Positions 53,388 to 63,350 of a stretch of 64,000 nt of DNA are shown here, piece after piece. The translations under genes and the position numbers were made by a program. Below the pieces are notes generated by a model, which did not search any database, was not told the origin of the DNA, and saw only the letters and a list, made by a program, of their open reading frames with translations. Position 1 is the stretch's first letter. Every line of letters starts with the position of its first letter. The DNA is from Aspidiotus rigidus (lineage: Eukaryota > Arthropoda > Insecta > Hemiptera > Diaspididae). The stretch is taken from contig JAVHKY010000018.1 in NCBI GenBank assembly GCA_035079385.1, positions 1,798,001-1,862,000 of the forward strand. Reading direction: 5' to 3'.

Positions 53388-54504
53388 TTGAGCACGATCA
53401 AAGGGTTCGATCTGGTAAAAGACGTGCCACTAGACTATATGCATTTGGTTTGCATGGGGGTCATGAAGCGACTTCTGCAACTGTGGGTGCTTCAAGGCTC
53501 GGCATACAAGATGGTAAAAGAACACATTCAAGTTATTTCAGCACGTTTAGTAGCACTTCGAAAGTTCTTCCCGAAGGAGTTTCAAAGGAAGTTTGATACT
53601 TAGGACGTTTTATCAGCTTGGAAGGGGACACAATTTAGGTCCTTTCTATTATATATTGGACCTGTCGTCCTTCGAGGTGTTCTTCCCCATAAATTTCTTG
53701 AGCACTTCCAGCTGTTGACCGTGTGTATGCGCCTGCTTTCCTGTCGCGTCCCCTACAACTCCGAGCGATTGAGGAGAGCAGGCCAATACATGGTTACGTA
53801 ATTTTGTACGGCGCGGAATGCAACTATACACAGAAAATTTCTGTGTCTATAACGTCCACAACTTAATTCATTGTGCAGATGATTACATTAGGTTTGGGCC
53901 GATCCATAATTATAGCTGCTTCCGCTACGAAAATTGCATTGGACGCATAAAGAAACTAGTGACCGGTCGCTGTAAACCTGCGATGCAGGTTATCAATAAA
54001 TATAGTTCCTTACTATATTTTAAGGAATATGGTCAAGAGGGCAATCGGGGGACAAATTTTTCGGAAGAGTATTTTCAATTGCCGCATGTCTTTTCTCAAA
54101 TAATCGATGAAGACGAAATGGGAAAGGTAACGGACCTAAACAACAAATATGATCGGTTTGAGAAAATGCGCCTCCGAAACTTCGTTCTCCGAAGTGATCG
54201 TGTTGCCGATTCATTTTGTGTCGTAAATGGTTCACAGTATATGCAAGTTAAGAAAATTTTACAAAATCGTGAAACAAAAAAGATCAGTATTGTCGTTCCT
54301 ATTTTCAGAACTATTCGGCCTCTTTTCGATTTGACAGCTCAAGGTGGATGTTCATCAGAGGAAGTAGGAATGGTACTCGGTAGTGACCTCTCCTCAAATT
54401 ATACGTACTACTATGGGGACATTACCGAAAAATGTTTTGGTATGCCTTCGAATCTTGATGATAACGACCTCCGTGAATGGGCGTTGGTCAGATATCTCCA
54501 TTAG
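53388..54504 (+). pseudogene. CACTA-like transposase 3' part, broken
   Basis: The first part has PLDYMHLVCMGVMKRLLQLW, a hallmark of animal CACTA/EnSpm-like transposases. An in-frame TAG at 53601-53603 interrupts it, after which the same frame continues with LSAWKGTQFRSFLLYIGP and YNSERLRRAGQYM. A frame change near 53805 leads to VHNLIHCADDYIRFGPIHN, then FRYENCIGRIKKLV, the conserved region after the catalytic core. The remaining C-terminal part runs to TAG at 54504. The N-terminal half of the protein is missing upstream. A stop plus a frameshift indicates a dead gene. Family placement rests on the LDYMH and FG...S.FR(F/Y)EN motifs. Confidence 0.72.
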
Positions 54505-54649
54505 CATATTCTTTATAAATTATTAATCAACTTATCATTAAGAAATATTGAAAAACGAAAATAATAATAATAAAAAATAAATAAAAATATTAATAATAAT
54601 AATGAAATGATTACAGTTATAAGATTTTACTTCAAGATACACCTAGGGG

Positions 54650-56380
54650 AAGGCGCTAAACCGACACCACAGTCACGTCCTCCCTACACTCTTCAGCAGC
54701 TGCCTCATCCTGGGATACTTCCCCGGCAGCTGGAGAGAGGGGAGAGTAAGTTTCATCCCGAAGCCTGGCAAAGATCCGCTACTCACCACCAGCTACAGGC
54801 CGATTACCTTACTCTCCATCATAGGGAAGATATATGAACGCACCTTAAACTGGAGGATAACGGAGCATTTCGACACCTTCCACCCACTACACGCCAGACA
54901 GTATGGTTTCAGACGAGGAATTGGCACCGAACTAGCTGTCCACCAAGTGTGCAACCTATACAAAAGTGAAACCCAACTCCACCGACTTGTCGCAGCTATC
55001 TCCTTGGATATCAAAGGCGCATTCGACCACATCGAATGGAACGGTATCCTGGAGCAGCTGCACAAGAAAGCGGTCCCACAGTACATCGTCAGGAACATCT
55101 CCTCATACCTGGACAACCGCAGAGCACACTTTGACGGGCAGTCGGTCCAACTCGAAAGAGGCTGCCCACAAGGTTCGGTACTTGCTCCCACTCTCTGGAA
55201 CATACTGTATGACTTGGTGATACTAGAAATCGAAGCAACCTACCCGAATATCTGCGTGTACGCTGATGACACCATGATCATCGTATCCGCAGATACCAAG
55301 GAACAGCTGATTTCAAAGGTGGAGGAATGCATCCAAACCATGAAGGACACTCTCATGAAAGTAGGACTCATCCTGAATGTAGGCAAGACGGAAATCCTAC
55401 TCCGAAACCAACTCCCCCCGTGGGCCAGAAAGGAATCCCCAACCCTACAGTTCCGCGTGGATAACACCATCATCCAATCGATGACCGAAATCAAATACCT
55501 AGGAATCAAGCTGGACCCCAAACTCAGCTTCAAAAATCATCTGAAGTACATAGAGGAAAAAATGATGACCCGAATTCCTCTTATTCAAACACTGGCCCGC
55601 AACCTATGGGGATATAGTTTCAAGGCGAGGAAAGTCATGTTCGAAGGACTTATCTATTCGGTGGCAAAGTACTGCTCATCGATCTGGTATGACAGACTGA
55701 GACTGAAGACGTACAAAGCAGTCTTCACCAAAGTCCAACGACGCTGCAACGCCATTAGCAGCAGAAGCTACCACGACATCAGCGCCGAAGTCGGACTACT
55801 TCTTGCCTACACCCCTCCTCCACACTTCAAAATCACAGAGCGATCTGTGAAATGGTTGTTGAGTAAGAACATGCCGGTTCGACATTGGGGACACCTACCA
55901 CCAATCGAAAGAGATGAAGAAGGTGGACTCATACTCAACAACCAACCAGTAAGCTTTGCCGAAGCCGCAAAAGCCATGAACACCGCCACACTTCAAGTAT
56001 GGGACAGGGAGTGGAAAAACATCGAGCCCAAGAAGTGGGCACACGAACTGTACCCATCAATCAAAGACCGCCTTCGCCTAAAGATTGCGCCAACATTCTG
56101 GACCTCGCAAGCCATCAGCGATCACGGCTGCTTCAAAGAGTACCTACAAAGCAGAGCAATCCTCACAGAAAGCGAGTGTCCATGCGGCTTCGGCAACAAA
56201 GAGACTGCCAAATACGTACTGACTGAGGGTCTCCGCTTTATCAGTGGCAGGCCCTTTGACTGGTCAACCATCGAGGAGTATCACCTACAGTACATGGAGA
56301 GTGTGATGCTGAAATTATGGAAAATAGAGAATCCAAATTTCCGCATCAAAAACCCTTCACTGACGGAAGACCCTCAATAG
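54650..56380 (+). CDS. R1-like LINE ORF2, reverse transcriptase to C-terminus (5' truncated)
   Basis: The frame is open from the truncation point to TAG at 56380, 576 codons. Reverse transcriptase motifs are intact: SFIPKPGKD, SYRPITLLSIIGK, RQYGFRRGIGT, SLDIKGAFDHIEW (first Asp), RGCPQGSVLAPTLWN and VYADDTMII (YADD box). Next come VGLILNVGKTEILL and IKYLGIKLD. The C-terminal part has GHLPPIE and a Cys-rich finger (CPCGFGNKETAKYVL), as in R1/TRAS-type proteins, with the usual last His replaced by Tyr in KYVL. The endonuclease domain is absent owing to truncation. The frame has no stops, suggesting a young copy. It cannot retrotranspose by itself. The insertion lies just downstream of the dead CACTA-like gene. 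Confidence 0.9.
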   Translation, partial: KALNRHHSHVLPTLFSSCLILGYFPGSWREGRVSFIPKPGKDPLLTTSYRPITLLSIIGKIYERTLNWRITEHFDTFHPLHARQYGFRRGIGTELAVHQVCNLYKSETQLHRLVAAISLDIKGAFDHIEWNGILEQLHKKAVPQYIVRNISSYLDNRRAHFDGQSVQLERGCPQGSVLAPTLWNILYDLVILEIEATYPNICVYADDTMIIVSADTKEQLISKVEECIQTMKDTLMKVGLILNVGKTEILLRNQLPPWARKESPTLQFRVDNTIIQSMTEIKYLGIKLDPKLSFKNHLKYIEEKMMTRIPLIQTLARNLWGYSFKARKVMFEGLIYSVAKYCSSIWYDRLRLKTYKAVFTKVQRRCNAISSRSYHDISAEVGLLLAYTPPPHFKITERSVKWLLSKNMPVRHWGHLPPIERDEEGGLILNNQPVSFAEAAKAMNTATLQVWDREWKNIEPKKWAHELYPSIKDRLRLKIAPTFWTSQAISDHGCFKEYLQSRAILTESECPCGFGNKETAKYVLTEGLRFISGRPFDWSTIEEYHLQYMESVMLKLWKIENPNFRIKNPSLTEDPQ

Positions 56381-56516
56381 GGCACTCAGCCCCTCACAAC
56401 CTCAAGATGCCATCGGGCCGCAGGATGTTCCTCAAGATGCCATCGGGCGGTAGCTGAGACCAATCACCAACACCAAGGAATCACGGACCTATAGCAATAG
56501 ACAGGTAACTATATTA

Positions 56517-57030
56517 ACCTTGTACTCACCTCAACACACCCCGCTGTCGCGCCTAACCTCTGGGACTGTAGCGATCTCCTGTAACCCTAGCGAAATGCGG
56601 AGAAGTTAGTCTACGCGGCAACGGCTCACATTTTTCATCTATTACAGCACTCATATCTAAGATGTACAAACCATAATCCCAACTGTATAACCTTGTACTC
56701 ACCTCAACACACCCCACTGCCGTGCCTAACCTCTGGGACTGTAGCGATCTCCTGTAACCCTAGCGAAATGCGGAGAAGTTAGTCCACACGGCAATGGATC
56801 ACATTTCTCTCATCTATTACAGCACACATACCTAAGATGTATATATAACATAACCATAATCCTATTCTGTACTCACCCCAAAACACCCTGCTGCCGCGCC
56901 TAACTTCTGGGATTCTAGCGATCTCCTGTCACCCTAGCGAAATGCGGAGAAGTTAGCCCACGCGGCAACAGATGACACTCTTCATCTATTACAGCACTTA
57001 TCCTAAGAAGTATCTAACAATAACCATAGA
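56517..57030 (+). repeat. Three ~174-bp tandem repeats in the LINE 3' untranslated region
   Basis: TTGTACTCACCTCAACACAC or a variant starts near 56519, 56693 and 56866. Each unit also has GCGATCTCCTGTAACCCTAG, AATGCGGAGAAGTTAG and CATCTATTACAGCAC. Such 3' repeats could bind the element's own protein. Confidence 0.88.
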
Positions 57031-57466
57031 TTTATTCCTATTTATATAAGGTTTACTCGTTGCAGAGGGGATCAAACAGTGCAAAAATCAACTGATAGTC
57101 CCTGTGCGATCACCTCCGCGGCGGTAAACACCCCTAAATTACACCTGTCCTTGTGCCCGCGAGAGACCATTGTTAGGCAAGTTCCGGGACAAGAGACGAT
57201 TATAATATTCCCTAAGTAACAAATAAGTTGTGACCCCCCCCCCCCCCACAGGGAGCGATCTCTCTTCGGGGCTATGTTCTAGAATTGACTTATTACGCGA
57301 AATAAACGAGACCCACCGAGGAAGTTTGGACTGGGGAACCCTTGAAAAAAAAAAAAAAAAGATACACCTAGGGTACGCAGAAGATTTTCCCTCATAGATA
57401 TACGTTTGTGGATTAAGTTCTTGCTTTTATATACTTGCAAATTTTTTGGACAGGTACCGGTATCCA

Positions 57467-59569
57467 ATGGTGAATCAATCAAATTTATTACCACCAATTA
57501 CCCATTACGACGATGCCCATGATGAAAGAGGCAACATGCGGAAAATAACTATTGATGTGGAAGACGAAGGTGCCGTCCGGCATTACTATTCATTTATAGA
57601 TGAGACAAAGGATCTGCTTGTACTATCCGATCGAAGTCAACGAAAAAAAATGTCCCTCAGTGATGAATCGTGGGTGAATTTTGAAACCGCGCGATTATTA
57701 TTCCCTTCATCGTGTGTCAAATTACAAAAATTACCTTTTGAAGCGAGCGAAAGTGACTTTGTTGACGAAGTTTGTCGCCAGCGATGTCGTCCTGGCATCA
57801 AAGAAGTCACGTGGAATGGAGTGACCATTTCATTAGACTGGAAAGAATACAAACTGCATACCGTGCACGCGACGTTTGGTGAGTAATGTGTTTTACACAT
57901 TTATGACACAGATGTTTGTACAGACTTTCAACCAGAATCTGTTCTAATCCGCGTCTGTCCATCATTATTTTTCCTTTCTTCCACATCACTCTCACTTAAT
58001 CTTATTCAGCCCAACTAACTTTTAAAAAAATATCTAGTCTTAAAGGAGTTGCCTTTAGGGCCGTAAAATTAAGGAAGAGAACATAATGTTGATAGAATTT
58101 CAATTTTTGAAAAAATTGACGGATCAAGATCTTCGATTCAAAAATCATACAGTAGCCTACCTGTTCTATGTAGGCTAGGTACATGCGCTTAGTAATGTGG
58201 AAAATAATTCGAAGGGACGACTTTGAAACTTGAAACTTTTTTTTTTTTATGAGTAAGTATCTCAAAAGTCACCTTTTTCCCCAAGTCCAACAAATTAAAG
58301 TCGAAAAATTCATGAAGAATTAGTAAAATTGTGTAAAATAATATTGGTATAAATGATATCATGAAGTGTATCAAAACTTTCAATCTCCATGAAAAGTTGA
58401 AAAAAAAAAAAACAAAATCATAGTAGAGGCAAGTGCCCACCAATGCTCATACTGTGTTTTGTCAATTAAGGCCTTATTTCCAAACGAACTTGTGTCAAGT
58501 TTACTAAGCTTAAATGGGTTGTAAATCGGTAATTCCATCTGAAGTCTGTCTTTGGCGTTTTGGTCGTCAATATTCTTAGAAAATCTCTACCCAAACATAC
58601 ATGTATACGATAGCCTTGAAATTGGAAGGGAGTTGTGGTTCCACCGAAGGGGCACACACACATCATATTGAGTATATTAAAATAACGCAATAAGTGCCTT
58701 ATCTCTGCATTAAGAAGAGAAAATCATAAATTGCAATTATTTGTCTCAAAACAGATTCTCTTCCGTGGGAATTACATCTCCCTGGAGGGTACCAGTTCGC
58801 TGGTCCTGGGACTAATTTGGAGTTGAAATTGGAAAAAGGAGTTAAACCAATTAACAAGCTGGATGAGTTAGCAATGGTACATGACAAAGCTTATTCAGCA
58901 TCTAAAGATCTCTCCCAACGACATAAAGCCGACTACGAATTACAAGAGGGAGCATGGAATAGGTTTCTCGACTCTGAAGCTCCTGTAGGTGAGAGAGCAA
59001 TGGCTTATTTCACCACAAACGCTATGAAAGCTAAACGTTATCTCGGTGCAGGGGTCAAGAAAAAGAATCAAAGAGTCAACTATATGAAATATCCGGTCAT
59101 GTTGAACGATGAAGAACAAGGAAAGATTTTTCATGCGAAAAAATCGCTTACTCTGAAATTAGGTTACGAACGTTTCCAACGCACAAAAGAGTCTGTAATG
59201 AATGGGACATTTCTCCCCGTAACATCATATCAATTAAAACGTATTAAAAGCGCGATACACAACAAGAAAAGTATCGAAATAGAATTATCTATAAAACAGA
59301 TTGATTTCATTCGTAAAAATAATAAAGTAGGAGGTTTTCTACCTGCGATTATAAGCGTCCTACCAGCTATTGCGGCCGTAGGTTCCATAATTTCAGGCGC
59401 AGTAAACGCCTATGAGAATAAGAAAACGAACGATCGACTAGTAGCGGAAAAAATTCGACATAATAAACGTCTTGAAGAAGAAGAAGAAAGTATAAAGGGA
59501 GGTGTCAAGGGTAATGGTCTCTTCGATCAGTTAATGAAAAAATTTAAAAAAAAAAAGTCGCTCCTCTAA
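57467..59569 (+). CDS. Polinton/adintovirus-type structural protein with phospholipase A2 motif, two exons
   Basis: Proposed exons are 57467-57878 and 58755-59569 (TAA), with a GTGAGT donor, an AAAACAG acceptor and matching phase, about 408 residues. The start is uncertain: 57467 is the first ATG, but an acceptor-like CAG precedes it. The exon 1 product is unrecognised. Exon 2 opens with a parvovirus-VP1-type phospholipase A2 motif: the calcium loop FAGPGT, then the catalytic pair in HDKAY. Such domains help capsids cross membranes and occur in parvoviruses and adintovirus-like elements. A hydrophobic Ala/Ile stretch (AIISVLPAIAAVGSIISGAV) near the C-terminus and a Lys-rich tail resemble minor capsid proteins of this group. 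The protease gene follows within 25 bp. It is an old viral or element gene; whether it is expressed is unknown. Confidence 0.65.
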
Positions 59570-59592
59570 CCAATTTAGATATTGAAAATTGT

Positions 59593-59904
59593 ATGAAAGA
59601 GTTGAACATAAAAAACTTTCGCGGTGTATTCATGAGAGACAATTTACCCCTAAAAGTCAAGCAATTTGAATGTGCAGTGGTAAATTTGGACTCTTTCAAG
59701 AACCCTGGAAGTCACTGGGTAGCATATGTAAAGAAGGGGCGAATTGTTCAGTACTACGACAGTTTTGCCGTGAATCCGCCGACTGAACTAATAGATTACT
59801 GGGGAAAAAGATGCTCTATTTTTGCTAATGCTACACAAGATCAATCTATTGATCAAGTGATTTGCGGTCATCTTTGTTTGAAGTTCATAAATAATCATGG
59901 ATAA
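59593..59904 (+). CDS. Adenain-like cysteine protease
   Basis: 103 residues from the ATG at 59593. It has the adenovirus-type maturation protease signature: NPGSHWVAYV (catalytic His), YYDSFAVNPP (acidic partner), then QDQS and CGHLCLKF (oxyanion Gln region and catalytic Cys). It would process capsid proteins of the element. The protein is short for the family. Similar coding sequence continues upstream of this ATG in the same frame (PLTNLDIENC), overlapping the end of the preceding gene in another frame. So the true start may lie in that overlap, or an 11-A run at 59546-59556 may shift the frame. Family assignment is strong. Confidence 0.85.
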   Translation: MKELNIKNFRGVFMRDNLPLKVKQFECAVVNLDSFKNPGSHWVAYVKKGRIVQYYDSFAVNPPTELIDYWGKRCSIFANATQDQSIDQVICGHLCLKFINNHG

Positions 59905-60014
59905 TTCTAAAAGTTGCTGTTTTTCTAATATAATAATTTACATACTACAATCTTGTCACGTTATCTTCGAAAAAATTAGTTCAAAATCTGTTCAGAGGAA
60001 AACTAAGAGAAAAC

Positions 60015-60860
60015 ATGTCGTCATTGTCGAGAAGAGCGAAGATCGCGGACGAATTATTTGCTCCTGTTGTGGATCGTTTTCGGAAGAGAAGAATTCTTAC
60101 AAAGGGAATCGACGATCTTTGGGGTTGTGACCTCTTAGATATGAGTAGATACGTGAAAGATAATAAAATACCTCGTACAAAGACTGGATACAAATTTTTG
60201 TTGGTTGTGATTGACACATTCAGCAAATATTTATTTCTGGAACCATTAAAAAATAAAACCGGTCTAGCATCTTCCAAAGCTTTTGAAAAAATTCTAAAAT
60301 CTTCAGGTAGAAGTCCAATTTTTTTACATTCTGATGAAGGGAAGGAATTTTTTAATAAAAATTTTCTTACGCTTTGTAAAACCTACTCTATTCATTTATA
60401 TCATACATTTACGAAGGAAAAAAGTGCGATATGTGAAAGAGTTATACGCACGTTGAACCAAAAACTAGCTAAACATTTTGAGCGTTCTGGTCGACACAAT
60501 TGGATTAATTTTCTACCAACTTTACTACACGAATATAATGTACTCGATAAACACCGATCTATTGGTATGGCGCCGTCTCAAGTAAGTAAAAAGAACGAGG
60601 ATATTGTTAGAGCCAGACTATTTCCGGGTGCGATTCGCGTCATGGACAAAAAACCATCATTTACCATCGGACAACGTGTCCGTATTTCAACTGTACGGGG
60701 TACACTTGCTAATAAATACGATCCGAAATGGTCTCGAGAGATTTTTACTATCACAGAAATAAATGCAACAGATCCTATCACCTACAACATTAAAGATATG
60801 GACAATAATAAGATACTAGGGAAGTTCTATGAAAAAGAATTGCACAAAACCAGTTTCTAG
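60015..60860 (+). CDS. Polinton/adintovirus integrase
   Basis: 281 residues from the ATG at 60015. The retroviral-type integrase core has GCDLLDMSRY (first Asp), FLHSDEGKEFF (second Asp) and AICERVIRTLN (Glu), with 33 residues between the last two, and FLLVVIDTFSKYLF between the first two. The C-terminal part (FTIGQRVRIS, KYDPKWSREIFTI) is an SH3/chromo-like tail as in Polinton integrases. The N-terminal zinc finger common in other integrases is short or absent. It would insert the element into host DNA. The gene lies between protease and ATPase on the same strand, a usual Polinton neighbourhood. The frame is intact. Confidence 0.92.
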   Translation: MSSLSRRAKIADELFAPVVDRFRKRRILTKGIDDLWGCDLLDMSRYVKDNKIPRTKTGYKFLLVVIDTFSKYLFLEPLKNKTGLASSKAFEKILKSSGRSPIFLHSDEGKEFFNKNFLTLCKTYSIHLYHTFTKEKSAICERVIRTLNQKLAKHFERSGRHNWINFLPTLLHEYNVLDKHRSIGMAPSQVSKKNEDIVRARLFPGAIRVMDKKPSFTIGQRVRISTVRGTLANKYDPKWSREIFTITEINATDPITYNIKDMDNNKILGKFYEKELHKTSF

Positions 60861-61076
60861 ACTACACCCGGAAGACTGACTTCTAGATTAAATCAGTTCT
60901 TTTTTTTTGTGGTAAAAAAAAAGGCTGAAGAGTAGGGTGTTATTGTCTTCATGGCTGAAATTATATTTGAGTAGGGTGTTATTGTCTTCATAGCTGAAGT
61001 TATATTTTCAGTTATGTCACAACACATTTTTCCAGTAAGAACGAAGGTACACAGAAGATAATCATTGTTTTAAAAA
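60861..61076 (+). repeat. Intergenic spacer with a ~37-bp tandem duplication
   Basis: GAGTAGGGTGTTATTGTCTT followed by CAT(G/A)GCTGAA(A/G)TTATATT occurs twice, near 60931 and 60970. It may be part of the promoter of the next gene. Confidence 0.65.
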
Positions 61077-61437
61077 ATGGCTTTCTTGATCTTTTGTAAT
61101 ATTTTGTTTACAATGGCTATAGTGTCATTGATTTGCTGTAATATTTTGTTTCATTTTAAAAAGAACAAAGAAGTGGTAAGTACACGTGTTCTTTTTCTTG
61201 AAATTGTGAAGTTTTCGCGAATTAATTTTACCTTTTTTTCATTGATAAAGGTTCCACGTAAAATGAAAAAAAGATATTGCTATGTATGTTACGACAAGGA
61301 GGCCATCCTTGTGGCCATACCGTGTGGCCATTTCGGCATCTGCCTCGAGTGCGAAGATCAGCTTACCGACCCGTACATATGTACGGTCTGTAGACGAGAT
61401 TGTAGACATACGAAACTGTTTATAATTTCACCTATCG
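61077..61437 (+). CDS. Membrane-anchored RING-finger protein, probably spliced
   Basis: The ATG at 61077 starts a ~33-residue hydrophobic segment (ILFTMAIVSLICCNILF), a signal-anchor or membrane span, ending at a GTAAGT donor (61176). A 75-bp intron-like stretch ends in TAAAG at 61250. The following exon encodes a C3HC4 RING finger: CYVC, then CGHFGICLEC, then CTVCRR. This is typical of IAP- or MUL1-like E3 ubiquitin ligases. The intron length is a multiple of three and contains no stop, so the unspliced frame is also open. A GTGAGT donor follows at 61438. Adintovirus-like elements sometimes carry RING or IAP-like proteins, so a role in changing host responses is possible but inferred. Confidence 0.65.
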
Positions 61438-61487
61438 GTGAGTATTTCATAAATATTAGTCCGTTTCGTCATCTTTTATTTGTAAAA

Positions 61488-62168
61488 ATGGAGAAAATTA
61501 AGCAAAGTATTCGTGTATTGAGTTTAGACTCTCACAAATCAGAACCTCGTCGGGTTCATCTTTGGCCGAATGTGAGTCGTACACTTGTATTAGGAAGTTC
61601 AAATTCAGGAAAGACCAATGCTACAATAACGATGATTTTACATATGCCTCGTTTGAAAAGTATCTTTTTGTGTTCGAAAACTGCCTCTCAACCTAAATAT
61701 GAGCTCCTGAAAGAACTAGTTGATAATCATAATCGCGAATCAAATGAAAAAATTAAGTTCGTTCAGTTATCTCTTGAAAAATTACCTAATCCTGAAGAGA
61801 TTGAGACTGGAGCTGTAGTGATTTTCGATGACGTGTTAGCGCAGAAAATTGACGATAAAATAGGATTATTCTTTATGAGAGGTCGACACCGAGGGATTTC
61901 TGTTTTTTATTTAGCTCAGTCATACTGTAAAATTCCAAAAAAATCCTGTGTTCGCGAAAATACGTCGTATATTCTACTTTTTCGGACCGATCTAATTTCA
62001 TTGAGACAAATATTTTACGAACAAATTACGGATATAACTTTTGAAAAATTTAAAGAGCTGTGTCACAAATGTTGGGAAGAAAGATTCGGTTTTCTAGTGA
62101 TAGATTTGGAAAATGAGAATGAACGATACAAAAAGAATTTCGAATACGTTTTTAAAATTACTAAATAG
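61488..62168 (+). CDS. A32-like genome-packaging ATPase
   Basis: 226 residues from the ATG at 61488, a normal length for Polinton packaging ATPases. It has Walker A LGSSNSGKT, Walker B AVVIFDDV, and a sensor-like segment RGRHRGISVFYLAQSY, as in FtsK/HerA-type ATPases that pump DNA into capsids. The upstream RING-coding frame runs into this gene without a stop, so a fusion protein is possible, but the ATG and domain boundary favour a separate start. It is followed by a convergent polymerase gene on the minus strand. The frame is intact. Family assignment is strong. Confidence 0.9.
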   Translation: MEKIKQSIRVLSLDSHKSEPRRVHLWPNVSRTLVLGSSNSGKTNATITMILHMPRLKSIFLCSKTASQPKYELLKELVDNHNRESNEKIKFVQLSLEKLPNPEEIETGAVVIFDDVLAQKIDDKIGLFFMRGRHRGISVFYLAQSYCKIPKKSCVRENTSYILLFRTDLISLRQIFYEQITDITFEKFKELCHKCWEERFGFLVIDLENENERYKKNFEYVFKITK

Positions 62169-62578
62169 TGTTACCCCTCTTCCTATTTAACCCTTCACTG
62201 CGCGAATTTTCGGTGATACGTATTAAAAAAATATTTCGTTACGTAGGTAGCTCTTTTCGTCGCCGAGTTACAGGTCTCGGAGCGCAATCACTCGACGAAA
62301 ACAGATACGCTCGTCATTCGAAAGTACAGTGTTACCAGAGTTCGTAAAAAAAAAAAAGTAAGAAACTACGTTCCCGAGTCGTTCGTTACCTATTGCGCGG
62401 AACTATAATCGTTTTTTGTGTGGGATATTCACGCGACGAACCGTTCGGTTCACAAAATGCAATGTGTACATTTTCAGCACCCATTATCGTATCCGTAAGG
62501 AAGAGTATCGTAATTTTCTACAATGACTCGCTTATCAAAATTAAAACTAAGGGTTTTCGTCAGATTTTTATTTTCGAG
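62169..62578. other. Intergenic region between convergent ATPase and polymerase genes
   Basis: Contains a CpG-richer part (about 62190-62420) and an A-run near 62347. Short open frames here have no recognisable features. Confidence 0.5.
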
Positions 62579-63350
62579 CTATTTAGTCACTATATTTCGG
62601 GTTATAGTGTTCTCTTCAATTTTCACTTCCCTAATTTTCTGGTCCACCATTTTCTCCAAAATTTCTCCGTTAATTTTTTGAGCATTTTTATAATTTAGAC
62701 TAAACCCTTTAACCTTACACACCTCTGTTCTTTCATTCGTGATGTAGTAGTAAGACTTTGGTCCTGTATCCACCATTTTTTCAATGTGTACGCCTTCTCC
62801 CAACTCATCTGTCCATTGTCCTAACAAATCACCCGTTTTCACCGCATTTTTCCCATCGTCCAAGTAGAAAATACTGTCTGTATCGCAATAGATGACAGCT
62901 CTTCCTAATTTCTCTAATTGATCGTATAATCTAAGTCTAGCGTGTGCTGTTGTGAACAACGCGACAAAAATATTCGTATTAAACCTATTTTCGACGAAAT
63001 AATCCTTATATCTGTAATTAACCTGAATCATTTCTTCCGTCAGATACAATACATTTACATCTTGCAGCCGATCATCAAGTAATAAATTGTAAAATCAGGA
63101 TGGTTCTGTCACAAACTCTGTATTCATTTTGTTGGTCTGCATAGCGAAACGATCGTAAAGACTATTCATACATATTTTCGATGTTGATCTTTTAACAGGA
63201 TTTACTTTGATATTTTTCAAATCTAATTCAATACCTTGGCGTTTTTTAACGTCTTCCGCGTAGGCTTCGTTCGAGTCGTAATTATGTTTGCTGGATTCTA
63301 ATTTTATTTTCATAAAATCCCTAACGTAATCTCGGAATAATCCTTCCTTA
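62579..63350 (-). pseudogene. Protein-primed DNA polymerase B, C-terminal part, with in-frame stop and 5' truncation
   Basis: Read on the minus strand from about 63350 to the stop at 62579. It contains a motif B-like segment (SKICMNSLYDR, near 63160, where the usual Tyr-Gly reads Tyr-Asp) and motif C in [12 protein letters not shown] (near 62880), the catalytic aspartates of family B polymerases. A TGA at 63095-63097 interrupts the frame. Family B protein-primed polymerases of Polintons are around 1,000 residues; only about a quarter is here. Coding similarity ends near 63350 in front of unrelated sequence, so the gene is truncated by rearrangement or insertion. It is an old, disabled copy. 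The convergent orientation relative to the ATPase is usual for the group. Confidence 0.85.

Larger units (their letters stand above)
54649..57360 (+). mobile_element. 5'-truncated R1-like LINE with target duplication and poly(A)
   Basis: GATACACCTAGGG occurs just before the 5' border (to 54648) and immediately after the A-run at 57345-57360 (57361-57373); with adjacent As the duplication may be 15 bp. The coding region begins mid-reverse-transcriptase, showing 5' truncation. A ~960-bp 3' untranslated region holds three tandem units. Confidence 0.9.

Noticed and set aside
57237..57247. C-run in the LINE 3' region as a possible functional element
   Set aside because: Simple homopolymer with no supporting structure nearby.
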